From: Planctomicrobium sp051466335
GTDB lineage: Bacteria > Planctomycetota > Planctomycetia > Planctomycetales > Planctomycetaceae
Assembly (NCBI RefSeq): GCF_051466335.1
Contig: NZ_CP195793.1
Span: forward strand, 682,001 to 746,000
Direction: 5' to 3'
DNA length: 64,000 nt
Made by a program: the position numbers and the translations under genes. The notes beneath the pieces are model-generated. The model did not search any database. It had not been told where the DNA came from and saw only the letters and a list, made by a program, of their open reading frames with translations. This document shows positions 9,332 to 18,729 of this stretch, in pieces (position 1 is the stretch's first letter; each line of letters starts with the position of its first letter).

Positions 9332-11107
9332 ATGATTTTGAACGTGATGGATCATTTCATGCCTCCACTGAATCCTGACGCTATTAATGTGATTCTTGCC
9401 ACGGACTGTGGGAGTACCACGACCAAAGCGATTTTGATCGAAAAGATCGATGGCCATTATCGACAGACATATCGTGGAGAGGCCCCGACAACTGTTGAGG
9501 AGCCGGTGGCAGACGTAACCGTCGGAGTCATCAATGCGGCCCGGGAAATCGGAGAATTGGCTGGCCGAAGGTTAGTTGATGACGATGGCAACATCATTCG
9601 GCCTGCACGTGGGAAAGATGGCTGCGATCTGTACATCTCCACTTCCAGTGCGGGGGGAGGATTGCAGATTCTCGTGACCGGCGTCGTGAAAGAGATGTCG
9701 GCAGCCAGTGCGCAGCGAGCAGCCTTGGGAGCCGGGGCAATCGTTCTGGATTTGATCGCTTCAAATGATCGCAGAAAGCCACATGAGCAGATTCAACGTA
9801 TTCGTGAATTGCGACCGGATATGGTGGTGATGGCCGGTGGAACGGATGGCGGAACAATCAAGCACGTGGTGCAGATGGCTGAGTTGATTGCCCCCGCGAA
9901 GCCGAAGCCAAGATTTGGTGTCAATTACCAGATGCCGCTGATCTATGCTGGAAATCAGGAGGCAAAAGAGGAAATCGCCCGGACGTTTGATGAATCTGTT
10001 GCTCTGTCTGTCGCTGAGAATGTCAGACCGACGCTGGAGAGAGAAAATCTCGCTCCTGCTCGCGATATGATTCATGACCGCTTCTTGGAACACGTCATGG
10101 CGCATGCTCCAGGGTATGACAAATTGATGGCACTGGCAGACGTTCCAATCATGCCGACGCCCGGTGCGGTCGGAGATATTCTTCAGGCGATTGCAAAGGC
10201 TCGAAACATCAATTGCGTTGGCGTCGACATTGGCGGTGCGACAACTGACGTCTTCAGTGTCTTTGAGGGAGAAGATGGAACTCCTGTTTTTAATCGAACC
10301 GTGAGCGCCAATCTGGGGATGAGCTACTCCATTTCGAATGTCTGCTCAGAAGCAGGGATGCCGAATGTGTTGCGGTGGGTGCAGCAGTCGATGGATGAAC
10401 GGACGCTGCGGAATCGAGTGAAGAACAAGATGATCCGCCCGACAACCATTCCACAGACACAGGAGTCGCTGGAGTTCGAGCAGGCTGTTGCCCGGGAAGC
10501 GTTGCGTCTGGCGTATAAGCAACACAAAGAGTTTGCCACGACCCTCAAAGGGGTTCAGCAGCAACGTACTGTGGGAGATGCATTCTCACAGGAGAAGGGT
10601 GGGGAGTCGATCGTCGACAATATGAAATTGAATCTGCTGGTCGCTTCTGGAGGAGTGCTGTCGCACGCTCCTCGCATGGAGCAGACAGCCATGATGATGA
10701 TCGATGCCTTCGAACCAGAAGGGATCACCGAGCTGGCGAAGGACAGCATCTTCATGATGCCTCATCTCGGAGTCTTGGCGTCAGTCCATCCTGAAGCTGC
10801 GATGGAAGTCTTTGAGAAGGATTGCCTGGTTACGTTGGGGACGGTGATCGCGGCAAAAGGAACGGGCAAGGAGGGGCAACCCTGTTTTCGCTACAGCGTG
10901 AAAAGTTCAACGCTCACTGTTTCGGGCGAAATGAAATTTGGTGAACTCGAGACGTTCGAGTTGCCGCTGCACGAGACTGCGAAAGTCGAGTTGACTCCGT
11001 CTCGGAATGTTGACTTGGGGCAGGGGAACGGGAGGCAGGTCGTTGCAGAGGTCCGTGGCGGAGTTGTCGGGTTGATTCTGGATGCCCGGGGGCGTCCGTT
11101 GTGGTGA
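9332..11107 (+). CDS. MutL/GlmL-family ATPase (mutase accessory-like)
   Basis: The 591-residue protein belongs to the GlmL/MutL group of the actin-like ATPase superfamily. The phosphate-1 loop is ATDCGSTTTKAILIEK near residue 24, and the phosphate-2-like site is GVDIGGATTDVFSV near residue 298. VVMAGGTDGG and LLVASGGVLSHAP complete the family pattern. Known members sit beside B12-dependent glutamate or ornithine mutases and are thought to act as their accessory ATPases. No mutase or B12 enzyme is in this window, so it is an orphan here. The start could also be an ATG at 9347 or 9359; residue numbers use 9332. Confidence 0.75.
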   Translation: MILNVMDHFMPPLNPDAINVILATDCGSTTTKAILIEKIDGHYRQTYRGEAPTTVEEPVADVTVGVINAAREIGELAGRRLVDDDGNIIRPARGKDGCDLYISTSSAGGGLQILVTGVVKEMSAASAQRAALGAGAIVLDLIASNDRRKPHEQIQRIRELRPDMVVMAGGTDGGTIKHVVQMAELIAPAKPKPRFGVNYQMPLIYAGNQEAKEEIARTFDESVALSVAENVRPTLERENLAPARDMIHDRFLEHVMAHAPGYDKLMALADVPIMPTPGAVGDILQAIAKARNINCVGVDIGGATTDVFSVFEGEDGTPVFNRTVSANLGMSYSISNVCSEAGMPNVLRWVQQSMDERTLRNRVKNKMIRPTTIPQTQESLEFEQAVAREALRLAYKQHKEFATTLKGVQQQRTVGDAFSQEKGGESIVDNMKLNLLVASGGVLSHAPRMEQTAMMMIDAFEPEGITELAKDSIFMMPHLGVLASVHPEAAMEVFEKDCLVTLGTVIAAKGTGKEGQPCFRYSVKSSTLTVSGEMKFGELETFELPLHETAKVELTPSRNVDLGQGNGRQVVAEVRGGVVGLILDARGRPLW

Positions 11108-11693
11108 TGTTGCTGGGGTTGGTTTGTATCAAATTTACTCTCTCTTCGCTTTGTTGTGAGAGAGTTCAATTTGTGCTCGCGAGCGCAAGTCGAATCCTAA
11201 GAGTGCTTTGCTGGTCGTTTCTCGAATGGAAAACACAGTCTATGAGTTTCGTTTATCCACGATTTGTGGATTGTTTTCTTCGACTTGGCCTAGACGGTTT
11301 AGGGGGTGTTTATGTGTTCGGGTTTGCAGGGAACGCCTCCAAAAAGCAAAACCTTGACGAATTCCTTTCCATTGGGATGATTTGAATCTAGAATTCACCT
11401 GTCGCAATTCGACCTGAAGTTCACCGTCACGGGTGAACAGCATTTGAGCACAGACGTTCCTTCCCTGATTGTCACGCGATGGAAGGATGTTGCCGTTCCG
11501 ATTCAGATCAAATCGAGTTTCTGAGATTCGTCATGACTCCCCGTCGGTGTTTGGCTATTCTCGGTCGTGATTGAACCGATCGTATCGGAAGGTAATCGAA
11601 GGGCGTGGTCGCCCTCATGAGTTGACCTTATTCAGTTCACGTGATGTTCCGTCGAACCTTATCCGGTCTGTGCAGCTCTTCTTGGCAAAATGC
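11108..11693. other. Gene-free spacer before phoH
   Basis: The 586-base gap has no convincing gene. ACTCTCTC (11137-11144) and GAGAGAGT (11158-11165) can form an 8-bp stem shortly after the mutL-like stop, but no T tract follows, so it is at best a weak terminator. An in-frame TTG at 11571 would extend PhoH by 41 residues; the extension does not look like a conserved part of PhoH. Confidence 0.4.
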
Positions 11694-12662
11694 ATGTCTC
11701 ACGCTTCTACTTCGATTCATCTTCCCCATCCTGACGAAGCCCGACTCCTGTTTGGCCCAAGCGATTCCCACGTGCGCAAAATTCGCGATGCGCTCGGGGT
11801 GAGCATTGTGCTTCGCGGAGACTCGATTGTCGTCGAAGGGGGATCTGAAGAAGTTCGTAAATCGAACGAAATCTTTGGTCGCTTGCGAGAGATTCTGCGA
11901 CGCGATGGTGTGATCAACGAGCACGCTGTGGTCCGTCTGTTGAATGGGACTTCGCAAGCGGGCGCTCCCACTGGTGGAACCGCAATTGATCTGTTCGAGA
12001 AGGCGAAGAAAGTTCAGGCCCGAACGCCAGGTCAGCAACGATACATCGATGCGATTCGCAAGCATGACCTGATCCTGTGTAAAGGACCAGCCGGATGCGG
12101 AAAGACTTACCTTGCCGTGGCAATGGCGGTGAACGCCCTTCGATCTGAGCAGGTCCGCCGAATCGTTTTAGTTCGCCCTGCTGTTGAAGCAGGCGAGAAA
12201 CTTGGATTTCTGCCGGGCGATATGCTGGCCAAAGTGAACCCGTTTCTGCGTCCGTTGCTGGACGCCATGAACGATATGCTCAACTTCGAGCAGGTTCGAC
12301 TTTACATGGAAAACGATGTCGTTGAGATCGTTCCACTCGCGTTCATGCGAGGTCGAACTCTGAACGACACATTTATCATTCTGGACGAAGCCCAGAACAC
12401 TACAGTCACCCAAATGAAGATGTTCCTGACCCGTATGGGAGAAGGATCAAAGATTGTCGTCACCGGAGACGCAACTCAGACAGACCTGCCAGAAAACGTC
12501 CCTTCAGGATTCAATGATGCCATGAATCGTCTGCAGGGGATCGAAGGAGTTGTTCAGGTCGAACTGAGTGGCGAAGATATTGTTCGCCACCGGCTCGTTC
12601 GTGAGATTGTCAAGGCGTACGATCAAGGCTCCATCGCCGGAGCAAGTGGTAATCACCGTTGA
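11694..12662 (+). CDS. phoH: PhoH-family ATPase
   Basis: About 322 residues from the ATG at 11694. The N-terminal ~100 residues resemble the nucleic-acid-binding KH-like part of PhoH-like proteins. A P-loop ATPase follows, with Walker A GPAGCGKTYLAVAMAV, Walker B IILDEAQNTT and the conserved VTGDATQTDLP. PhoH-like proteins are cytoplasmic ATPases linked to RNA metabolism and are often encoded beside YbeY, as here. The gene is the first of a compact run: PhoH, HD phosphodiesterase, YbeY, CorC. An upstream in-frame TTG at 11571 is possible but lacks support. Confidence 0.88.
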   Translation: MSHASTSIHLPHPDEARLLFGPSDSHVRKIRDALGVSIVLRGDSIVVEGGSEEVRKSNEIFGRLREILRRDGVINEHAVVRLLNGTSQAGAPTGGTAIDLFEKAKKVQARTPGQQRYIDAIRKHDLILCKGPAGCGKTYLAVAMAVNALRSEQVRRIVLVRPAVEAGEKLGFLPGDMLAKVNPFLRPLLDAMNDMLNFEQVRLYMENDVVEIVPLAFMRGRTLNDTFIILDEAQNTTVTQMKMFLTRMGEGSKIVVTGDATQTDLPENVPSGFNDAMNRLQGIEGVVQVELSGEDIVRHRLVREIVKAYDQGSIAGASGNHR

Positions 12663-12702
12663 GGGGGTTTCATCGTGCGTCCTGCATGATGGCCTGAATG
12701 AC

Positions 12703-15060
12703 ATGTTTGGGATAGGTCAGAAACGTTCTCGAATTCCTCGCTCAGTCACGTTGCGGCGTCCCGCGACAGTCTGGTCGAGGATGGTGGGGCTTATTCAGAA
12801 CCGAGGGTTACAGCTCAGGCTTGGGATCGTCTTTGTTGCGATTCTATTGCTTGTTGTTGCACTTCAGAGTTGGCGAGCCCCGTTCACGTATCGACTCGGA
12901 GACTACGTTCCTCATGGGATCTGTGCGAAGATTCCATTTGAGCGAATTGACGATGACGAAACGGAGCGCGCCCGCGATAAAGCTGAGGACGCAGTCGCTT
13001 TCATCTTCCGCAATAACACCAGCCAACTTGCATCACTCCCGGTTGAGCTGCGCGCACAATTGGGGGATATTGCTCAGGCGGATTCCCTGGCGAAACTGGC
13101 GACCGAAACGCTTGAAGACTTCGGCCTGACCACCACGGTTCCAGCTACTGAAAAAGCAAGAGAAGCAGGTGAACGTTTCGGGACCACATCCCCCGAAGAA
13201 CGTTTTCAGAAATTACGGGCGGCCGTCGTCGGTCCAGATATGAGCATGGCTCAGACTCGAATCGACGAAATGGTGGAAGAGTTCTCGCAGTTCATCGCAC
13301 CGATTTACGAAAAGGGTGTGATCGATCCCAAGAAAGTTCCGCGCGGAGTCACCCCTGACAAGCTTCTGTTGATCGTACCTGAGAAACAGCAGGATGAAAC
13401 CGGGAGTGAAGCACTACTCCCACAGGTTCGTCTGCAGGATCAGTTGAACGAAGCAGGGCAACTCGGAAGATCCTGGGGCAAGTTCCCCAGCCTGAAGAAG
13501 GACATTCAGCTGGCATTGTCCTATTGGTTGTTCAAGCGAGTGCAGCCAACACTCACGTTCGACCAGGTTGCGACAAAAAACGCGATCGCTAAAGCACGTG
13601 CGAATGTTGAAATTCGCATGGAACGCTTCAATGAAGGGGACACTCTGATTCGTCCCAAAGAGACGATCAATCCTGTCAATAAAACGCTATTGGCGGATGA
13701 GTATGAAGCCGCCGAAAAGGAAATCAGTATTTGGGCTCGGATTGCTCGAGCGGGAATTGTCTTCCTGCTGCTCCTCGTGCTGGCAGGCCTGAATTCCTAT
13801 TACATTCTTTGGAACGAACCCAAGCTTGCAGCGGACGTCGGTCGACTCGTCACGTATTTGGCTGCGATTGTCATTACTGCGTTTCTGGGACGCCTCGTCT
13901 CATTTGATCCACTTCGAGCCGAAATCGTACCGTTGCTGACTGCGGTGCTGTTGATCGGCGTGGCTTACAACCAGTTTCTCGCAACCCTCACCGCGTTTTC
14001 GTTGTCCCTCGTCTTGACGATGTCGACCACTGGACGCCTGGAAGATTTCCTCGTACTCCTTGCCACATCTGCAGCGGCCATTATTCCGTTGCGTCGCGTC
14101 TCATCACGTGCAACTCTGATTAAAGTCAGCTTCTTCTCAGCGATCACTTACTTTGTGATCAGTTGTGGAGCGGCCGTGATTGAGACTCAGTCATTGACTG
14201 AAGTCTATTACAACACACAGTTCCTCGTGATGAGCGCCAAAGGGGCCTCATTGTGTCTGGTCGCTGGGTATCTCGTCGCTGGAAGCCTTCCGTTTGTGGA
14301 GAAACTCTTCGGCGTTGTAACCGACATGACGTTGCTGGAACTCAGCGATCCGTCTCATCCATTGCTGCAGGATCTCGTGAGGCTGGCTCCGGGGACCTAC
14401 AACCACTCGGTCGCTGTCGCGAGTATCGCTGAAACAGCAGTCGAGAAAATTGGAGGAAATGGACTTCTGGTGCGTGTCGGTGCGTACTTCCACGACATTG
14501 GGAAGATGCTCAAGCCGCAGTACTTTGTTGAGAACATGCAGGACGGTTCTGTCAGCCGACATGCACAGCTAAATCCTGCAATGAGCACCTTGATCATTAT
14601 TGGTCACGTGAAAGACGGCGTAGATCTCGGTGAGCAATACGGCCTGCCTGCACCCATTATCGACATTATCGAGCAACATCACGGGACCACTCTCGTTGAG
14701 TACTTTTTCCGTGAAGCAACCCGCATTGCAGAATGCACTCCGGACCATCGAACAGATGCTGAGGAATCTTCATTCCGGTATCCGGGTCCAAAGCCTCAGT
14801 CGAAAGAGGCTGGTGTTCTGATGATTGTGGACGCTTGTGAAAGCGCCTGTCGTACGCTGACAGAGCCAACCCCGAAACGCATTGAATCGCTGGTCAGCAA
14901 TATCGTGATGCGACGATTGCTTGATGATCAGTTTGATGAATGCGATTTGCAGATGTCCGATATCCGGTCCATTCAGGATTCCGTGATCAAATCCTTGATC
15001 GCGGTGTATCACGGACGAATTCGCTATCCAGAAGTGACACGAGAAACGCAGACAGCTTGA
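12703..15060 (+). CDS. 7TM-HD family membrane phosphohydrolase (PgpH-like)
   Basis: About 785 residues from the ATG at 12703. One N-terminal membrane segment is followed by a large extracytoplasmic domain, then a block of about seven membrane helices, and a C-terminal HD domain. The HD residues are visible in YNHSVAVAS, GAYFHDIGKMLKPQYF and IEQHHGTTLVEYF. This is the architecture of PgpH, which hydrolyses cyclic di-AMP in Firmicutes; the same role here is inference. It lies 40 bases after PhoH, and its TGA stop overlaps the ATG of ybeY, so the genes are coupled. An earlier in-frame start at 12568 would overlap phoH and is unlikely. Confidence 0.85.
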   Translation: MFGIGQKRSRIPRSVTLRRPATVWSRMVGLIQNRGLQLRLGIVFVAILLLVVALQSWRAPFTYRLGDYVPHGICAKIPFERIDDDETERARDKAEDAVAFIFRNNTSQLASLPVELRAQLGDIAQADSLAKLATETLEDFGLTTTVPATEKAREAGERFGTTSPEERFQKLRAAVVGPDMSMAQTRIDEMVEEFSQFIAPIYEKGVIDPKKVPRGVTPDKLLLIVPEKQQDETGSEALLPQVRLQDQLNEAGQLGRSWGKFPSLKKDIQLALSYWLFKRVQPTLTFDQVATKNAIAKARANVEIRMERFNEGDTLIRPKETINPVNKTLLADEYEAAEKEISIWARIARAGIVFLLLLVLAGLNSYYILWNEPKLAADVGRLVTYLAAIVITAFLGRLVSFDPLRAEIVPLLTAVLLIGVAYNQFLATLTAFSLSLVLTMSTTGRLEDFLVLLATSAAAIIPLRRVSSRATLIKVSFFSAITYFVISCGAAVIETQSLTEVYYNTQFLVMSAKGASLCLVAGYLVAGSLPFVEKLFGVVTDMTLLELSDPSHPLLQDLVRLAPGTYNHSVAVASIAETAVEKIGGNGLLVRVGAYFHDIGKMLKPQYFVENMQDGSVSRHAQLNPAMSTLIIIGHVKDGVDLGEQYGLPAPIIDIIEQHHGTTLVEYFFREATRIAECTPDHRTDAEESSFRYPGPKPQSKEAGVLMIVDACESACRTLTEPTPKRIESLVSNIVMRRLLDDQFDECDLQMSDIRSIQDSVIKSLIAVYHGRIRYPEVTRETQTA

Positions 15061-15539
15061 TGTACGAAATAGAAGTCTCCAACCGTCAGAAGTTGCTCAA
15101 AGTCGATTCGCAATGGATTCGGGAAATTGTCCAAAAAACGCTCGAAGCGGAGCAGGTCCATCGAGCTGAGATCGATGTGGCCATTCTGGATGATGCCGCC
15201 ATTCATGTTGTGAACCGAGACCATCTCGAGCACGATTACCCGACAGACGTCATCAGTTTTTTGTATGACGCAGACGAGAGCCTTCATCCTGCGGATTCCG
15301 CACTTCGCGGGGCCGGTCTGGAGATCGAAGGAGAACTCGTTGTCAGCGCGGAGACGGCCATTCGGATCGCTGCAGAGATGAACTGGGATCCTCTGAATGA
15401 ATTAACGCTTTACATCGTACATGGATTGCTGCATCTGTGCGGATACGATGACCTGACCGATGACGAACAGGTCATCATGCGGCAGAGAGAGCGGGAGATC
15501 TTGCAAATCTGGAATCTCACGCCACACTACTCTTATTAA
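15060..15539 (+). CDS. ybeY: Endoribonuclease / rRNA maturation factor YbeY
   Basis: The protein has 159 residues and starts at an ATG overlapping the upstream stop codon. The metal-binding region is YIVHGLLHLCGYDDLTDDE. The family motif is HGxLHLxGYDH, so the first two His ligands are kept while the third position is Asp. YbeY processes 16S rRNA ends and takes part in ribosome quality control. The upstream partners PhoH and the HD protein are its usual genomic neighbours in many bacteria. The His-to-Asp change is conservative for metal binding and may be normal in this lineage. Confidence 0.88.
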   Translation: MYEIEVSNRQKLLKVDSQWIREIVQKTLEAEQVHRAEIDVAILDDAAIHVVNRDHLEHDYPTDVISFLYDADESLHPADSALRGAGLEIEGELVVSAETAIRIAAEMNWDPLNELTLYIVHGLLHLCGYDDLTDDEQVIMRQREREILQIWNLTPHYSY

Positions 15540-15799
15540 TGCTGTTTTGAGTGGTCGCTTTGCAGAGAGATCCGCTCGACTCAATGAGAATGACTCGTAT
15601 CGCAGGAGATGAAGATTTCACAGCCAGGCTCATATTGCTACGTGGCAATTCCGAGCAACCTGTCTGGAGTAAAAGCGGCTCAAGGGCTGTCTCTCCGGTG
15701 GAGGTCTGTGAAATGGTCTGGGCAGGCTTCGGGATGGTTCCCGGATTGGAAGCTGTCGCTCATCTCGCTCCCTTTGATTGATCCGCAGGGGCATACCTC

Positions 15800-17107
15800 G
15801 TGACCTACGCAATTTTGGCGTCTGTCAGTTTCTTTGCATGTGCGTTTTTCGCGACAGTGTGTGAGTCTCTACGGAATTTCCTTCGCAGTCGACTCGCGTT
15901 CTACTGCCGACTTCATCGGAATGAAGTGAGATTCGGTCAGATCCTGCGAGACGATGATCCTGCACTGCAAATTTGTGAGCTTCTTAAAGTCGCTTCTTTT
16001 GTGTGTGCTCTCGTCCTCGGGACGGTTGCCCGATCAGCCTACTGGAGTGACCTCGCCCCCTATCAGATCTGGATCGATCTCGCCCTGGCCTTTGTTGCCT
16101 GCTGGTTGTGTTTCCGTGTCCTTCCCTGGACTCTCTCGAGGGTGGCGGCAGAGGCTGTTTTGTTTCACTGTTGGCCGCTGATTAACCTGTTCACGATTAC
16201 GCTTCGGCCACTCCTGGGGATCGCGAGATTCATTGATAAGGTTGTCCATCGAATAGCTGGGAAGAGCGATCCGCGTACGGAAGATCTCGAAACGTTTGCG
16301 GAAGAGATTCAAAGCGTCGTTGATGAAGGGGAACGGGAGGGGATTCTGGAATCTCGCTCCGGTCGCATGATTCAGCGAGTGATGGAACTACGGGAGGAAG
16401 ATGTTCGGTCCGTCATGACTCCCCGGACAGATGTTTCCGCCATTCAGGTTTCTTGTTCTCTGGAAGACGCGCGACGAGAACTGATCGAAGCGGGACACTC
16501 CCGGGTGCCCGTGGTCGATGGAAGTATGGATAACGTCATTGGTCTTTTGTATGCCCGTGACTTGCTCCAGTCGTTTGTAGAAGGTGAAACAGAAAAGAAG
16601 CTGAGCGAGATCGTTCGGCCTCCCTTTTATGTTCCTGAAACGACAACGATCAATTCGCTGCTCGATCGGATGAAGCTCGAACGGCTGCATTTGGCGATCG
16701 TGCTGGATGAGTATGGCGGTGTCACAGGGTTGGTGACGCTGGAAGATATTCTCGAAGAAATTGTGGGAGACATCGCTGACGAGTTCGATGAACGCCCGGA
16801 AGAGCTATTTCAGGTTATCGACGCGAACACACTTTGGGTCGATGCCAAAATGCATTTGGACGAACTGAACGAGGTGTTCGAACTGACGCTGCCAGATGAT
16901 AAAGACTATGACACCATCGGCGGCTTTGTGTTCTCTGAAATGGGGCGAGTTCCCAAGCAGGGTGAGCAGATTGAATGGGAGCAGCTCCGGATCACCGTGA
17001 TGGAAGTCACTGACCGCAAGGTTGTCAGGCTCGAGCTTTACAGCCCGGTTCCATGGCCAATTGATGTTTCCTCACAACGTCTTCCTGGACTCCGCAGCCC
17101 CGAATAA
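15800..17107 (+). CDS. CNNM/CorC-type CBS-domain membrane protein
   Basis: The 435-residue protein starts with GTG, with an AGGGG site about nine bases upstream. The N-terminal third has several hydrophobic segments. A CBS pair follows (MTPRTDVSAIQVS and the second repeat ending in LAIVLDEYGGVTGLVTLEDI), then a CorC_HlyC domain (GDIADEFDE and YDTIGGFVFSEMGRVP). Proteins of this build are implicated in divalent-cation efflux or tolerance and are often mislabelled as haemolysins. The membrane segment is less regular than in typical CNNM proteins. It ends the phoH-ybeY run; a hairpin at 17170-17197 lies between it and the convergent neighbour. Confidence 0.82.
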   Translation: MTYAILASVSFFACAFFATVCESLRNFLRSRLAFYCRLHRNEVRFGQILRDDDPALQICELLKVASFVCALVLGTVARSAYWSDLAPYQIWIDLALAFVACWLCFRVLPWTLSRVAAEAVLFHCWPLINLFTITLRPLLGIARFIDKVVHRIAGKSDPRTEDLETFAEEIQSVVDEGEREGILESRSGRMIQRVMELREEDVRSVMTPRTDVSAIQVSCSLEDARRELIEAGHSRVPVVDGSMDNVIGLLYARDLLQSFVEGETEKKLSEIVRPPFYVPETTTINSLLDRMKLERLHLAIVLDEYGGVTGLVTLEDILEEIVGDIADEFDERPEELFQVIDANTLWVDAKMHLDELNEVFELTLPDDKDYDTIGGFVFSEMGRVPKQGEQIEWEQLRITVMEVTDRKVVRLELYSPVPWPIDVSSQRLPGLRSPE

Positions 17108-17169
17108 AGCGACTTCATCATTCGCGAGACTGTGGTTGAGGGGCAATTCAATGTCGATTCAATATAAAA

Positions 17170-17197
17170 GATCAGGCGTCCTTTCGAACGCCTGATC
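17170..17197 (-). terminator. Intrinsic terminator between CorC-like and DUF1552 genes
   Basis: A perfect 10-bp stem, GATCAGGCGT (17170-17179) with ACGCCTGATC (17188-17197), has an 8-base loop. Read leftward it is followed by CTTTTATATT, a usable U tract for the DUF1552 gene on the minus strand. It can also end rightward transcription of the CBS gene, though without a T run on that side. Confidence 0.75.
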
Positions 17198-17202
17198 CCC
17201 GT

Positions 17203-17234
17203 TGACTTGGAGTGACAACTGACTTGGAGTGACA
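17203..17234. repeat. Tandem 15-bp direct repeat
   Basis: TGACTTGGAGTGACA occurs at 17203-17217 and again at 17220-17234, separated by two bases. It lies between the terminator hairpin and the stop codon of the DUF1552 gene. It looks like a local slippage duplication in the 3' region; no function is suggested. Confidence 0.8.
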
Positions 17235-17248
17235 GCAGCGTGGTAGTG

Positions 17249-18574
17249 TTACGCTGAAGCCAGATCTTTCAGTTCTCCATTGCTGTCACCGAATTCCGTT
17301 GTCGGAATTCCCATATTGTTGATCATGGTGACAAACGCGTTGGCCAGTGGAGTGTCCTTCTTGTACTGAAGATGACGTCCGCCGACTAATTTTCCGTTTC
17401 CACCCCCAGCCAGCACGATGGGCAGGTTGTGGTGAGCATGTTCATCAGGGTCAGCCAGAGCGCATCCGTACATCAGCATGGAATGCTTCAGCAGGTTGCC
17501 GTCCCCTTCTTTTGTATCCTGCAGCTTCCCGAGGAAGTAAGCGAACTGTTCGACCATGTGTTGATCGATCTTTTGCAGAGCGCCGACTTTGTGTGGATCG
17601 TTCTGATGGTGGGAAATCTGGTGATGCCCTTCAGAGACGCCCAGTTCCTGGTAGGCTCGGCCGCTTCCTGAGTTGGCGAGCATGAGCGTAATCACGCGAG
17701 TCGTGTCCGTCTGGTACGCGAGAGCCATCAGGTCATACATTTGACGAACGTGTTCCGCGAAGTCCTTCGGAGCGCCTGGCTGAAATGGATATGGTGGAAT
17801 TTCTTCGGGAGCCAGCGTCGATTGCTCGATTCGCTTTTCCACTTCGCGGACGCTGGTGAAGTATTCATCGACTTTGCGACGATCGTTCATCCCAAGCGAT
17901 TGATTAATGCGTTTGGCGTCATCAGCGACGAAGTCAAGAATACTCTGACGGAAATGGTTCCGACGAGCGCTGGCTTTGGGATCAGACCCGTCACCAAACA
18001 TTCGTTCGAAAACGGCCTGTGGCTTGGTTTCCTTGGCAACAGGAGTTGTTTCGGATGACCAGGCGATATTCGAAGAATAGATACATCCGTACCCAGAATC
18101 GCAGTTTCCTGCCATGCGGCTCGCTTCGAGACCGAGTTCCAGCGATGGCAATCGTGTCTGGTCACCGATTCGAGAGGCAATGTATTGGTCGACCGAGACG
18201 CCTGCCTTGATGTCAGAATCGGATTTCTTGGGATGGGTCGCTGTCAGGTAAACAGCTGAATCACGTGCGTGGTCACCCGGACCATCACCCAGGGCTCGGG
18301 CATTATTGTGCGCCAAACCGGAAGTGACGATCAGATTGTCGCGATAAGCTTCCAGTGGGGCGAGCGTTTTGGGAAGTGTGAAGCTGGTGCCGGTTTCCGT
18401 TGGAATCCAGTGCTCCATAATTGCCCCGTTTGGGCAATAGATAAATGCCACGCGATTGCGAACCAGCATTTCAGGTGCTGCCCAGGCAGCCTTGGGAAGC
18501 ATGGCATCCAGAATCGGAAGTGAAAGTGCAGCGCCTGCCCCCTTGAGGATTGTTCGGCGTGAGATCGGTTTCAT
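17249..18574 (-). CDS. DUF1552 protein with Tat signal
   Basis: About 441 residues from the ATG at 18574, which has a GGAG site close upstream. The N-terminus MKPISRRTILKGAGAALSLP is a twin-arginine signal, so the protein is exported folded. The body matches DUF1552: RVAFIYCPNGAIMEHWIP, GDHARDSAVYLTATHP, and a C-terminal GNGKLVGGRHLQY. DUF1552 genes are abundant in planctomycetes and are nearly always beside a DUF1592/DUF1588 haem-containing protein, as here on the same strand. Function is unknown; the pair may act on an extracellular polymer or small organic substrate. Confidence 0.88.
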   Translation of the reverse strand: MKPISRRTILKGAGAALSLPILDAMLPKAAWAAPEMLVRNRVAFIYCPNGAIMEHWIPTETGTSFTLPKTLAPLEAYRDNLIVTSGLAHNNARALGDGPGDHARDSAVYLTATHPKKSDSDIKAGVSVDQYIASRIGDQTRLPSLELGLEASRMAGNCDSGYGCIYSSNIAWSSETTPVAKETKPQAVFERMFGDGSDPKASARRNHFRQSILDFVADDAKRINQSLGMNDRRKVDEYFTSVREVEKRIEQSTLAPEEIPPYPFQPGAPKDFAEHVRQMYDLMALAYQTDTTRVITLMLANSGSGRAYQELGVSEGHHQISHHQNDPHKVGALQKIDQHMVEQFAYFLGKLQDTKEGDGNLLKHSMLMYGCALADPDEHAHHNLPIVLAGGGNGKLVGGRHLQYKKDTPLANAFVTMINNMGIPTTEFGDSNGELKDLASA

Positions 18575-18729
18575 GGAAGTCTCCGTTGGGTCACGGGCTA
18601 AGGTTGGGGGACTGCCAGGGAGGCTGACAGTTACCATGAAATTAGGATGGATATTGGTTTTCGATTTTTCCCCGGAGTGGGTGTTTTCACCGGATCAGGG
18701 GAAGGCTCCGTAGTTGTTACCGTCTGCGG

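Noticed and set aside
15551..15781. 76-codon frame between ybeY and the CBS protein gene
   Set aside because: Overlapping frames of similar length exist on both strands and none shows a known motif or start signal.
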